A stretch of DNA of 45,745 bases from an uncultured Eubacteriales bacterium (GCA_902462015.1 CABPZV010000002.1:1-45745); one strand, 5' to 3'; shown: positions 16,554-25,327, counted from the first letter of the stretch. The notes: generated by a model from the sequence alone, not told the origin. Numbers and translations are program-made.

Positions 16554-16970
16554 ATGAATATAGACAGCATAAAAAACGGAATCGTAATTGACCATATTGC
16601 AGCCGGTCTGGGAATGAAGCTGTACTTTCTTCTTGGACTTGATTCGCTTGACTGTTCGGTTGCAATTATAAAAAATGCGCCGAGCAGCAAGATGGGTAAA
16701 AAAGATATAATAAAAATAGATTCGTGTACATCCGTAAACTTTGATGTAATAGGATATGTTGACCCGAACGCTACGGTCAACATCATTAAGGACAGCAAGC
16801 TTGCAGAGAAAAAAACAATTGCAATGCCTGAAACTCTTACCAATGTAATAAAATGCAAAAATCCGAGATGTATCACCTCTGTCGAACAGGAGCTTCCTCA
16901 CGTCTTTAAGCTTACAGACCGTCAGGAAAAAATATACCGCTGCGCTTATTGCGAAACAAAAATAAACTGA
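16554..16970 (+). CDS. pyrI: Aspartate carbamoyltransferase regulatory chain
   Basis: 138 residues from the ATG at 16554, which has AAAGGAAG 9 bases upstream; an in-frame TTG at 16548 is only 3 bases from that site and is rejected. PyrI binds nucleotides and makes the PyrB enzyme allosteric. The N-terminal nucleotide-binding part begins MNIDSIKNGIVIDHI. The C-terminal zinc site that docks on PyrB is CKNPRC plus CAYC (Cys-x4-Cys and Cys-x2-Cys). Presence of pyrI means the encoded transcarbamoylase is probably the regulated, dodecameric type. The intervening repeat could reduce expression relative to pyrB. Confidence 0.95.
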   Translation: MNIDSIKNGIVIDHIAAGLGMKLYFLLGLDSLDCSVAIIKNAPSSKMGKKDIIKIDSCTSVNFDVIGYVDPNATVNIIKDSKLAEKKTIAMPETLTNVIKCKNPRCITSVEQELPHVFKLTDRQEKIYRCAYCETKIN

Positions 16971-16988
16971 AAATCTAAGTTGTGTGTC

Positions 16989-17017
16989 TTGACTTGCGAC
17001 GAAAAATCTGATATAAT
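16989..17017 (+). promoter_or_regulatory. Sigma-A promoter of the pur operon
   Basis: TTGACT at 16989-16994 and TATAAT at 17012-17017 with a 17-base spacer, just downstream of pyrI and directly upstream of the ZTP riboswitch. Confidence 0.88.
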
Positions 17018-17034
17018 AATTTTGTAATATTTTG

Positions 17035-17121
17035 TTCTCTGCAACTGACGGATTATGCGGAAAACCGCAGGGGAGCAGAGAATGTTACAGAATTTTTCTG
17101 TATTAAGCCGACCGTCTGGGC
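17035..17121 (+). ncRNA. ZTP (pfl) riboswitch aptamer
   Basis: P1 is TTCTCTGC (17035-17042) with GCAGAGAA (17075-17082). The P1/P2 junction holds AACTGACGG, and P2 is TGCGG-AAAA-CCGCA followed by GGGGA. After a linker that itself folds (ACAGAATTTTTCTGT) comes the conserved 3' domain GCCGACCGTCTGGGC (17107-17121). The pseudoknot is GACGG (17047-17051) with CCGTC (17112-17116). This matches the pfl/ZTP consensus closely, including the CCGACCGYCUGGGC core. The class binds ZTP/AICAR, which build up when 10-formyl-THF is short, and turns on purine and one-carbon genes, exactly what follows here. Confidence 0.92.
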
Positions 17122-17162
17122 ACACTTAACTCTCTGAGGTTAGGTGTGCCCTTTTCTGTTTT
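17118..17162 (+). terminator. Riboswitch expression-platform terminator
   Basis: GGGCACAC-T-TAAC (17118-17130) pairs with GTTA-G-GTGTGCCC (17139-17151), followed by TTTTCTGTTTT. Its 5' arm shares GGGC with the last aptamer helix, so ligand binding should prevent termination. Confidence 0.88.
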
Positions 17163-17272
17163 AACAGTTGCCTCTGCAGGCCATCACCATTACAGTCGGA
17201 AATATCTTACTTTTAGTTATAACAGTTTACCGAATATCCGGATGACTGTCACGAAGGGAATTTTATATAGAA

Positions 17273-17773
17273 ATGAAAAAGGTAGGAATTATAATGGGCA
17301 GCAAAAGCGATCTGCCTATAGCCGAAAAGGCCGTTAATGTACTAAAATCTTTTAAAATACCTTATGAGGTACATGTGTACTCTGCTCACAGAACTCCCGA
17401 ACAGGCAAAGGAGTTTGCTCAGAAAGCGAGGGAAAACGGCTTTGGCGTTATTATTGCGGCAGCAGGTATGGCGGCCCATCTTGCCGGTGCTATTGCTGCA
17501 AACACTACGCTCCCGGTTATCGGTATACCCTGCGGTTCCCAGAATCTTGGCGGCATCGACGCTCTTCTTTCAACCGTACAAATGCCCTCGGGGATTCCTG
17601 TCGCCACAGTCGCTGTAAACGGAGGAGCTAATGCGGCTTTGCTTTCCGCCCAGATTCTTGCGCTTGAAGACGGAGGACTTGCTGAAAAATTGGACACAAA
17701 AAGAAAGTTGGACTCAGAAAATGTTCTCAAAAATGACGCTGAGATTTTCTCTCAGTTTGCAGCTGATATTTAG
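17273..17773 (+). CDS. purE: N5-carboxyaminoimidazole ribonucleotide mutase
   Basis: 166 residues. PurE rearranges N5-CAIR to CAIR (class I) or carboxylates AIR directly (class II). Motifs are MGSKSDLP, YSAHRTPEQ, an AAAGMAAHLAGAIAANT segment and LLSTVQMPSGIPVATVAV, which fit class I best. Class I enzymes need PurK, which is not in the window, so either purK lies elsewhere or this enzyme works directly with CO2. AAGGGAA lies about 12 bases upstream of the ATG. First gene after the ZTP riboswitch. Confidence 0.95.
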   Translation: MKKVGIIMGSKSDLPIAEKAVNVLKSFKIPYEVHVYSAHRTPEQAKEFAQKARENGFGVIIAAAGMAAHLAGAIAANTTLPVIGIPCGSQNLGGIDALLSTVQMPSGIPVATVAVNGGANAALLSAQILALEDGGLAEKLDTKRKLDSENVLKNDAEIFSQFAADI

Positions 17774-17900
17774 AAAAGGACAGCTGCTCTAAGAATTATT
17801 TTCTTAAATCAGAAAAATATATTGCTTTTGATAAGCTTTTATCAATATTATCTTTTATAGAATGTAAATAAAAAAGTCAGGAAAGGTATGGAGATATAAC

Positions 17901-18611
17901 ATGGAAAAGAAAGAACTGCTTTATGAAGGTAAAGCAAAAAAAGTTTTTGCTACTGACGATTGCGAGGTATTGCTTGTATCATATAAGGATGACGCTACCG
18001 CGTTTAACGGCCTAAAAAAGGGTACCATCGGAGGAAAGGGAGCGATAAACAACCGTGTTACAAACTACATGATGCAGCTTCTTGAAAATGAAGGAGTTCC
18101 TACGCATTTTGTAAAGGAGCTTTCTCCCCGTGAAACTCTCGTAAAAAAAGTTACTATAGTTCCTCTTGAGGTAATTATCCGTAACATTTCTGCCGGTTCG
18201 TTTGCAAAGCGGTACGGTGTGGAAGAGGGCATTGTATTTTCAGAACCGACGATTGAGTTTTCCTACAAAAATGATGAGCTTGGAGATCCCCTTATCAACG
18301 ATTATCATGCAATTGCACTTGGCCTTGCAACCAAAGAGGAAATAGAAACAATTAAAAATATTGCCTTCAGGGTCAACGATGTAATGAAAAAGTTTTTTAA
18401 AGAAATTAAGGTTGATCTTGTTGACTTTAAGCTTGAGTTCGGAAAACTCAGTGACGGAACCATTGTTCTCGCAGATGAAATTTCCCCGGATACCTGCCGT
18501 TTTTGGGACAGCGATACTCACGAAAAGCTGGACAAAGACCGTTTCCGCAGGGATCTCGGAAATGTTGAGGATGCGTACAAAGAAATGATGAAACGCATTC
18601 TCGGCGAATAA
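17901..18611 (+). CDS. purC: SAICAR synthetase
   Basis: 236 residues, the usual single-domain length. It ligates aspartate to CAIR using ATP. The protein opens with KKELLYEGKAKKVF, the glycine-rich ATP loop of the family, followed by SYKDDATAFNG, a PLEVIIRNISAGSFAKR segment, and VDFKLEFG plus ADEISPDTCRFWD, the magnesium/ATP site. Seventeen bases separate it from purF, so the two are co-translated or nearly so. Confidence 0.97.
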   Translation: MEKKELLYEGKAKKVFATDDCEVLLVSYKDDATAFNGLKKGTIGGKGAINNRVTNYMMQLLENEGVPTHFVKELSPRETLVKKVTIVPLEVIIRNISAGSFAKRYGVEEGIVFSEPTIEFSYKNDELGDPLINDYHAIALGLATKEEIETIKNIAFRVNDVMKKFFKEIKVDLVDFKLEFGKLSDGTIVLADEISPDTCRFWDSDTHEKLDKDRFRRDLGNVEDAYKEMMKRILGE

Positions 18612-18627
18612 TCGGAGGTCGCATACA

Positions 18628-20052
18628 ATGGGGGGATTTTTTGGCGCAGCTGCAAGACACGATATTCTTTCAGATGTTTTTTTCGGAACAGATTACCATT
18701 CACATTTGGGAACCCGCAGCGGCGGACTTGCAGCATATGCTGCGGACGCCGGGCTTCAGCGTGTCATTCACAATATAGAAAACTCGCCGTTCCGAACAAA
18801 ATTTGAGCATATATTTGAACAGATGCACGGAACGTCGGCTATCGGATGTATAAACGATACTGATCCGCAGCCGCTTCTGATCCGTTCAAATCTTGGAACG
18901 TACGCTATTTGCATAATAGGAGTTATCAACAACTCCGAACAGCTTTTGAAGCAATATCTGTCCTTCAGCGGCGGTCATTTCGGCGCCATGACCGGCGGCA
19001 AAGTAAATTCAACAGAGCTCGTCGCGGCACTAATTAATCAGAAAACAAATTTTGCGGATGGAATTCGTTTTGCACAGGATGAAATTGACGGCACTGCATC
19101 AATTCTGATTCTTAAGGATGACGGCAAAATTATTGCGGCACGCGACAAACTTGGCAGACTTCCGGTGGCACTTGCCGGAAATGATGAAGGATACTGCGTT
19201 TCATTTGAGACTTTTGCATATGAAAAACTCGGATATTCTCCGATTCGGGAACTTGGTCCCGGAGAAATAATAGAGATGGACGAAGAAAAAATCAGAGTTC
19301 TTGAAGCACCTCACAAAGAGATGAGGATCTGCTCTTTTCTATGGACATATTACGGCTATCCGACATCAAGCTATGAGGGAGTCAATGTAGAAACAATGCG
19401 GTACCGGAACGGGGCTGAAATGGCAAAGAACGATGAAGAATGCGGTACACTGCCTCAGCTTGACTATGTCGGCGGCGTACCGGATTCCGGAACACCACAC
19501 GCTATAGGGTATGCAAATCACAGTCATATACCATTTGCCCGTCCATTTATAAAATACACTCCGACCTGGCCGCGCAGCTTCATGCCGGTTAGTCAGACAG
19601 AACGCAGCCGTGTTGCAAAAATGAAACAGATCCCAGTTTGCGAGCTCATAAAGGGCAAGAATCTGCTGTTTGTTGACGACTCAATTGTCAGAGGAACTCA
19701 GCTTCGTGAGACAGTAGAATTCCTTTATGAAAACGGTGCAAGCTCAGTACATATGAGATCGGCCTGCCCTCCTATTATGTATGGCTGCAAATATCTGAAT
19801 TTTTCCAGATCAACAAGCGACATGGAGCTTATCACACGTTCTACAATCGTGGAACTTGAGGGCGAAGAAGGTCTAAAACATCTTGATGAGTACAGTGATC
19901 CGCAGTCGGAGCGCGGAAAATCAATGAGAAAGGCTATATGTGAAAAGCTGCATTTTGCTTCGCTTGAGTTTCAAACAATTGAAGGACTTTGCCAGGCAAT
20001 CGGCATTGAACCGTGCAAGCTTTGTACCTATTGCTGGACAGGAAAAGAATAG
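18628..20052 (+). CDS. purF: Amidophosphoribosyltransferase homologue lacking the nucleophile Cys
   Basis: 474 residues; ATCGGAGG precedes the ATG. PurF makes phosphoribosylamine from PRPP and glutamine, the first committed purine step. The C-terminal phosphoribosyltransferase half is intact: LLFVDDSIVRGTQ (residues 346-358) is the PRPP loop and GGVPDSG the pyrophosphate loop. Four-iron cluster ligands are plausible: Cys235, Cys380 or Cys387, Cys466 and Cys469 (CTYCWTG). The N-terminal NTN half is odd: it begins MGGFFG where normal PurF has MCG(V/I)xG, so the catalytic Cys is Gly2; the glutamine-site RYxT and HNG motifs are also missing (GVINN instead of HNGN). Glutaminase activity is therefore unlikely. 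It is the only purF in this cluster. It may use free ammonia or a separate glutaminase; that is inference. Confidence 0.85.
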   Translation: MGGFFGAAARHDILSDVFFGTDYHSHLGTRSGGLAAYAADAGLQRVIHNIENSPFRTKFEHIFEQMHGTSAIGCINDTDPQPLLIRSNLGTYAICIIGVINNSEQLLKQYLSFSGGHFGAMTGGKVNSTELVAALINQKTNFADGIRFAQDEIDGTASILILKDDGKIIAARDKLGRLPVALAGNDEGYCVSFETFAYEKLGYSPIRELGPGEIIEMDEEKIRVLEAPHKEMRICSFLWTYYGYPTSSYEGVNVETMRYRNGAEMAKNDEECGTLPQLDYVGGVPDSGTPHAIGYANHSHIPFARPFIKYTPTWPRSFMPVSQTERSRVAKMKQIPVCELIKGKNLLFVDDSIVRGTQLRETVEFLYENGASSVHMRSACPPIMYGCKYLNFSRSTSDMELITRSTIVELEGEEGLKHLDEYSDPQSERGKSMRKAICEKLHFASLEFQTIEGLCQAIGIEPCKLCTYCWTGKE

Positions 20053-20103
20053 TCATAACCGGACACTTAAATCAGCAGTAATACTGAAAGGAACAATAGA
20101 TAT

Positions 20104-21147
20104 ATGAATGAAATTTCAAAATCGGACAGCTACGCCGCCGCGGGAGTAGATATTACCGCCGGATACAAGGCTGTTGAGCTTATGAAAAAGCATATTGCAC
20201 GAACAATCACGGACGGAGTTTGTTCAGATGTAGGAGGTTTCGGAGGACTATTTGAGCTTGACCTCACAGGAATTGCAAAACCGATTCTCGTAAGCGGTAC
20301 AGACGGAGTTGGAACAAAGCTAAAAATCGCATTTCTTATGGATAAGCACGATTCTGTTGGAATTGACTGCGTTGCAATGTGCGTAAACGATATCATCTGC
20401 TGCGGAGCAAAGCCTCTGTTTTTCCTTGATTACATAGCTTGCGGAAAGAACATTCCAGAGAGAATTGCCGACATTGTAAAAGGCGTCTGTGAAGGCTGCG
20501 TACAGGCCGGAGCAGCACTTATTGGAGGGGAAACAGCTGAAATGCCCGGCTTTTATCCTGCCGATGAATACGACCTTGCCGGATATTGTACCGGCGTAGT
20601 CGACAAAGATAAGATTATTGATAACCGCACTATAAAAAGCGGAGATGTAATAATTGCGCTCCCCTCAAGCGGAGTTCATTCCAATGGTTTTTCTCTTGTA
20701 CGAAAGGTTTTTGACGTTGAAAACAGCGATATAAAAAAGCCGGTTGATGCTCTCTGCGGGAAATCGGTTGGAGAAACGCTTCTTACTCCAACGAAAATCT
20801 ATGTAAAAGCGGTTCTTGCCCTGCTTGAACACATAAAGATAAAAGGCATTTCCCATATCACCGGAGGCGGTTTTTACGAAAACATACCCCGAAGTATTCC
20901 TGACGGTCTGAGTGCCGAAATCGAAAGAAAATCGGTTAGAGTACTTCCGATTTTTGATCTTATCGCATCGAAGGGCAAAATAAGCGAACGAGATATGTTC
21001 AACACCTTTAATATGGGCGTAGGTATGAGTATTACCGTTTCCGCCGAAGATGCGGACAAAGCTTTGTCATTGCTCAGGTCATACGGTGAAGACGCTTATA
21101 TTATCGGTGAAATCGGAATATCCCCCGACAAAATTTCAATAAGATAA
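20104..21147 (+). CDS. purM: Phosphoribosylformylglycinamidine cyclo-ligase
   Basis: 347 residues. It closes the imidazole ring, converting FGAM to AIR with ATP. It shows the PurM/PurL superfamily pattern: SYAAAGVDITAGYKAVE at the N-terminus, VGGFGGLFEL, LVSGTDGVGTKLKIA, CVNDIICCGAKPLFFLDY, GGETAEMPGFY and ITGGGFYENIPR. AAAGGAA lies about 11 bases upstream of the ATG. Sits between purF and purN in the pur run. Confidence 0.97.
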   Translation: MNEISKSDSYAAAGVDITAGYKAVELMKKHIARTITDGVCSDVGGFGGLFELDLTGIAKPILVSGTDGVGTKLKIAFLMDKHDSVGIDCVAMCVNDIICCGAKPLFFLDYIACGKNIPERIADIVKGVCEGCVQAGAALIGGETAEMPGFYPADEYDLAGYCTGVVDKDKIIDNRTIKSGDVIIALPSSGVHSNGFSLVRKVFDVENSDIKKPVDALCGKSVGETLLTPTKIYVKAVLALLEHIKIKGISHITGGGFYENIPRSIPDGLSAEIERKSVRVLPIFDLIASKGKISERDMFNTFNMGVGMSITVSAEDADKALSLLRSYGEDAYIIGEIGISPDKISIR

Positions 21148-21338
21148 AAATTATGCATGCGGATATAATCTGCAGCTGCCGGCAGCGCTGATACTTTAAT
21201 GACGTATTGAGACAGGAAATTAAATAAAATATGACAGTATGGTGGCTGAGATTTCTGTGACATGTGTTAAACAAACAGATATTCCGAACGCTGAGAGCAC
21301 ATATTGCCGTTTAGGAACAGAAAGGAAAGATTGTATAA

Positions 21339-21950
21339 GTGGGGAAAAAAATAAAACTTGCCGTTTTTGTTTCCGGCGGCGGAACAAATCTTCAGGCTTT
21401 AATCAACGCTCAGAAAAACGGAATCATTTCAAACGGAGAAATAAAGCTTGTAGTATCAAGCAATCCCGACGCATATGCGCTGGTCCGCGCTGAGAAGGCC
21501 AAAATAGCTACAGCCGTTGTTGAAAAAAAACTTTGCGGAACACAGAAAGAGTTTGAAAGTAGATTGTCGGAAGAACTTAATAAAAACGGTATAGAGCTTA
21601 TAGTTTTGGCCGGTTTTATGTGTATTTTAAGCGAAAACTTTACGCGGCTTTATGACCGCCGGATTATCAATATACACCCTTCTCTTATACCCTCTTTCTG
21701 CGGCAAAGGTTTCTATGGAATTCGTGTTCATCAGGCCGCGCTGGATAAGGGAGTAAAGGTAACAGGAGCTACGGTACATTTTGTCAATGAAATTCCTGAT
21801 GGCGGCGAAATAATAATGCAGAAAGCAGTTTCCGTACGCGATGGAGATACTCCGGAGATTTTGCAGAAAAGGGTTATGAGACTTGCAGAGTGGAAAATTC
21901 TCCCCGCTGCGGTAGAAAAAGTTTGTACGGAAATGAGAGAAAACAGTTAG
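21339..21950 (+). CDS. purN: Phosphoribosylglycinamide formyltransferase (10-formyl-THF dependent)
   Basis: 203 residues from a GTG start preceded by GAAAGGAAAG. It formylates GAR. It opens with KKIKLAVFVSGGGTNLQALI, the phosphate-binding loop, and carries the catalytic NIHPSLIPSF (Asn and His) and VNEIPDGGEII (Asp). It consumes 10-formyl-THF, the metabolite monitored indirectly by the ZTP riboswitch upstream. The 191-base spacer from purM holds no gene that I can support. Confidence 0.96.
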   Translation: MGKKIKLAVFVSGGGTNLQALINAQKNGIISNGEIKLVVSSNPDAYALVRAEKAKIATAVVEKKLCGTQKEFESRLSEELNKNGIELIVLAGFMCILSENFTRLYDRRIINIHPSLIPSFCGKGFYGIRVHQAALDKGVKVTGATVHFVNEIPDGGEIIMQKAVSVRDGDTPEILQKRVMRLAEWKILPAAVEKVCTEMRENS

Positions 21951-22065
21951 ATAAAAACAGCTTTGTCAGAAGAATTATTTAAAGTTTTGCTTTTACGGCT
22001 GCAATTCTGTTTTTTAAAAACAATAAAGTAAACTTTATTATCAGAATAAGAAAGGGATATTTTGT

Positions 22066-22785
22066 ATGAATATCTATAAAATTAACGATGCTGCAGAGCT
22101 TATTAAGGGTAACTCATATGTAGGGCGCGGTATCATTATAGGAAAAACAGCAAACGGAAAAAATGCATGCAGTGCGTATTTTATTATGGGAAGAAGTGCC
22201 AACAGCAGAAACCGCATTTTTACAGTACGGGACGGCGATGTCTATACAGAACCGTTTGACGCATCAAAGGTAGAGAATCCCAGCCTGATTATATATGCCG
22301 CAATCCGCAGGCTTGGCAACAAACTGATTGTAACAAACGGCGATCAGACAGATACTATATACAACGCATTAAAAAACGGCGGTAATTTTGCCGGAGCGCT
22401 GATGACAAGAGAGTTTGAACCGGATAAGCCAAATTTTACACCGAGAATCAGCGGAATTCTCACCTTTGCAGAAGGAGACTTTAACTATGACATGAGTATT
22501 CTAAAGAGTCTTGACAGCGACGGAACCGCATGCTGCAGGTACACTTTCGCTTATCCTTCGGTTTCAGGTCTCGGGCATTTTATTCATACATACGTCTGCG
22601 ACGGAAATCCTATACCCACCTTTCAGGGAGAGCCCGAACGTGTGATGATTCCGAACGATATCGATCATTTTGCAGACTCTCTCTGGAATTCTCTTGACGG
22701 CGACAACAGGATTTCCCTCTATGTAAGATATACTGATTTAAAAACAGGGGCGGAAGAAAACCGCCTGATCAATAAAAATAAATGA
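22066..22785 (+). CDS. purO: IMP cyclohydrolase, PurO-like
   Basis: 239 residues. It resembles the PurO-like IMP cyclohydrolase family (PF07826), known from archaea and found in some Clostridia, rather than the PurH cyclohydrolase domain. Recognisable segments are YVGRGIIIGKT, AYFIMGRSANSRNR, the PSLIIYAAIRR stretch and FTPRISG. It closes the purine ring, FAICAR to IMP. The immediate downstream gene encodes an AICAR transformylase without a cyclohydrolase domain, so the two together replace bifunctional PurH. AGAAAGGG lies upstream of the ATG. Identification is by family resemblance and context. Confidence 0.85.
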   Translation: MNIYKINDAAELIKGNSYVGRGIIIGKTANGKNACSAYFIMGRSANSRNRIFTVRDGDVYTEPFDASKVENPSLIIYAAIRRLGNKLIVTNGDQTDTIYNALKNGGNFAGALMTREFEPDKPNFTPRISGILTFAEGDFNYDMSILKSLDSDGTACCRYTFAYPSVSGLGHFIHTYVCDGNPIPTFQGEPERVMIPNDIDHFADSLWNSLDGDNRISLYVRYTDLKTGAEENRLINKNK

Positions 22786-22872
22786 CTATATTTATGATTA
22801 ATCAGCGGTATTCAGCCGCAATCAGCTTCAGTGTCTGTTCTAATAAATATTGAAAGGAATGGTCAAACATAA

Positions 22873-24057
22873 ATGAAAGAGTTTGAACTAAAGTACGGAT
22901 GTAATCCAAATCAAAAGCCTGCAAGAATTTTTATGGACGGTGAAGAAGATCTGCCAATTGAAATTCTTTGCGGCAAACCCGGATATATCAATTTTCTTGA
23001 CGCCTTCAACAGCTGGCAGCTTGTTAAAGAGCTGAAAGAAGCTCTTGGTCTTCCTGCCGCGACGTCCTTCAAACACGTGAGCCCGACTTCTGCTGCTATA
23101 GGAATTCCCCTTTCCAACAAGCTGAAAAGAGCTTGTTTTGCAGATGACATAGAAGGTCTCGATGAATCTCCCTTAGCTTGTGCCTATGCAAGAGCAAGAG
23201 GAACCGACCGTATGTGTTCTTTTGGCGACTGGGTAGCTCTTTCGGATGTTTGCGATGTTACAACGGCAAAAATGATAAAGCGCGAGGTTTCTGACGGAGT
23301 AATTGCGCCCGGATATGAACCGGAGGCTTTGGAAATTTTAAAATCCAAAAGAAAAGGCAATTATAATATTGTTAAAATAGATGCAGATTATATCCCTGCG
23401 GAGACTGAGCTCAAACAGGTTTTCGGAATTACATTCGAGCAAGGTCGGAACAATTTTAGAATTAATAAAGAGCTTCTCTCAAATGTTGTCACCAAAAATA
23501 AGGAAATCCCGGAAAGCGCTATACGGGATCTCATCATATCCCTTATAACGTTGAAATATACTCAGTCCAATTCGGTTTGCTTCGCGGTCGACGGCCAGGC
23601 AATCGGCGTAGGTGCAGGTCAGCAGTCAAGAATTCATTGCACCCGTCTTGCCGGCTCAAAAGCTGACACATGGTTTCTGCGTCAGCATGAAAAGGTTCTT
23701 TCGCTTCCTTTTAAGGATACTCTTGGAAGACCCGACCGTGACAATGTTATAGACGGCTATATAAACAAAAACGAAGAGGACGTCTGCGCAGACGGAAACT
23801 GGCAGAAATATTTTACACGGCAGCCTGCCCCTCTTACAGATAATGAAATAAGAGAATATTTGTCAGGCGTAGACGGTGTAGCCCTGGGATCCGACGCTTT
23901 CTTCCCGTTTGGGGACAACATAGAGAGAGCAAAACGGAGCGGTGTAAAATACATAGCGGAACCGGGCGGCTCGATTCGTGACGACCTTGTAATTGAATGC
24001 TGTGATAAGTATGGAATAGCAATGGCATTTACCGGAATGCGGTTATTCCACCATTGA
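22873..24057 (+). CDS. purH: AICAR transformylase (stand-alone PurH transformylase domain)
   Basis: 394 residues, against about 510-530 for bifunctional PurH; the N-terminal MGS-like cyclohydrolase domain is absent. Transformylase motifs are present: LKYGCNPNQKPA at the N-terminus, the catalytic Lys-His in SFKHVSPTSAA, GVGAGQQSRIHCT, and SDAFFPFGDN with AEPGGSIRDD and MAFTGMRLFHH at the C-terminus. It transfers a formyl group from 10-formyl-THF to AICAR. Loss of flux here makes AICAR and ZTP accumulate, the signal for the riboswitch at the head of the operon. GAAAGGAA lies upstream of the ATG. Confidence 0.94.
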   Translation: MKEFELKYGCNPNQKPARIFMDGEEDLPIEILCGKPGYINFLDAFNSWQLVKELKEALGLPAATSFKHVSPTSAAIGIPLSNKLKRACFADDIEGLDESPLACAYARARGTDRMCSFGDWVALSDVCDVTTAKMIKREVSDGVIAPGYEPEALEILKSKRKGNYNIVKIDADYIPAETELKQVFGITFEQGRNNFRINKELLSNVVTKNKEIPESAIRDLIISLITLKYTQSNSVCFAVDGQAIGVGAGQQSRIHCTRLAGSKADTWFLRQHEKVLSLPFKDTLGRPDRDNVIDGYINKNEEDVCADGNWQKYFTRQPAPLTDNEIREYLSGVDGVALGSDAFFPFGDNIERAKRSGVKYIAEPGGSIRDDLVIECCDKYGIAMAFTGMRLFHH

Positions 24058-24088
24058 TTGTTAACATAAATTGTTAGGAGGATTTAAA

Positions 24089-25327
24089 ATGAACTTTTTT
24101 GACGAGCTTCAAAATTATGACGCTGCAGTAGCAGATGCATGCAGACTTGAGCTTGAAAGGCAACAGCATAACATAGAGCTTATAGCTTCTGAAAATATCG
24201 TATCAAAGGCAGTTTTGCTTGCTGCCGGTGGAGTTCTAACTAATAAGTATGCAGAGGGTTATCCTTCAAAACGTTATTACGGAGGCTGTCAGTGCGTTGA
24301 TATTGTCGAGGAAATAGCAAGAGACCGTGCTAAAAAGCTCTTCGGGGCAGATCATGCCAATGTTCAGCCGCACAGCGGAGCCAATGCAAATCTCGCGGTC
24401 TTTTTCGCCCTTTTGAACCCCGGAGATACAATTATGGGAATGAACCTTCAGCAGGGCGGCCATCTTTCACACGGCTCGCCGGTCAATATATCCGGAAAGT
24501 ATTTTCACGTTGTTCCTTACGGAGTAAATGACGAGACCGAAATGATTGATTATGACGAGATGCGGAAAATTGCGCTTGAATGTAAGCCAAAGATGATTGT
24601 TGTCGGTGCAAGTGCTTATTCCCGTATCATAGATTTCAAGAAATGCCGGGAAATTGCCGATGAGGCTGGGGCTTATCTGATGGTGGATATGGCACATATA
24701 GCAGGCCTTATCGCCGCCGGCGTTCATCCGTCACCCGTCCCATACGCTGATGTTGTAACTACTACAACTCACAAGACACTTCGCGGCCCAAGAGGCGGAA
24801 TGATTCTCTGCAAAGAAGAGTTTGCCAAGCAGATTGATAAGGCTGTATTCCCGGGAACACAGGGCGGTCCGCTTATGCATATAATCGCGTCAAAAGCGGT
24901 TGCTCTCGGAGAGGCCATGACCGAAGAGTTTAAGGAATATCAGCGGCAGATCGTAAAAAATGCGGCCGTTCTTTGCGAAGCTCTTATGGATGAAGGTATT
25001 GACATTGTCTCCGGCGGCACCGACAATCATCTTATGCTTCTCAAGCTCACCGGAACAAATCTTACCGGAAAAGATCTTGAACATTACCTTGACGAAGTTC
25101 ATATCACAGCAAACAAAAATACTATTCCCAATGACCCGCAGAGTCCGTTTGTTACAAGCGGTCTCAGAATTGGAACTCCGGCGGTTACCACACGCGGTTT
25201 TAAGGAACCCGAAATGCTTAAAATTGCAAAGTGGATCAGCGATATAATTTCCGACTTTGAGGGAAATAAAGCGCGTGTATCCGATGAAGTACAGCAGCTC
25301 TGTGCAGGATTTCCTATCTATAATTAA
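24089..25327 (+). CDS. glyA: Serine hydroxymethyltransferase
   Basis: 412 residues from the ATG at 24089, which has TTAGGAGGA 6 bases upstream; the in-frame TTG at 24071 lies upstream of that site and is rejected. GlyA is a PLP enzyme that converts serine and THF to glycine and 5,10-methylene-THF, feeding glycine (for PurD) and one-carbon units into the pathway. Motifs are NIELIASENIVS, YAEGYPSKRYYGG, VQPHSGANANLAV, VDMAHIAGL and the PLP lysine in TTTTHKTLRGPRGG. Its presence inside the pur cluster under the ZTP switch ties folate supply to purine demand. Confidence 0.97.
   Translation: MNFFDELQNYDAAVADACRLELERQQHNIELIASENIVSKAVLLAAGGVLTNKYAEGYPSKRYYGGCQCVDIVEEIARDRAKKLFGADHANVQPHSGANANLAVFFALLNPGDTIMGMNLQQGGHLSHGSPVNISGKYFHVVPYGVNDETEMIDYDEMRKIALECKPKMIVVGASAYSRIIDFKKCREIADEAGAYLMVDMAHIAGLIAAGVHPSPVPYADVVTTTTHKTLRGPRGGMILCKEEFAKQIDKAVFPGTQGGPLMHIIASKAVALGEAMTEEFKEYQRQIVKNAAVLCEALMDEGIDIVSGGTDNHLMLLKLTGTNLTGKDLEHYLDEVHITANKNTIPNDPQSPFVTSGLRIGTPAVTTRGFKEPEMLKIAKWISDIISDFEGNKARVSDEVQQLCAGFPIYN

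Noticed and set aside
17273..17773. PurE as a class II AIR carboxylase because purK is absent
   Set aside because: Its motifs (AAHLAGAIA, LLSTVQMPSG) fit class I better; absence of purK in a 46-kb window is not evidence.
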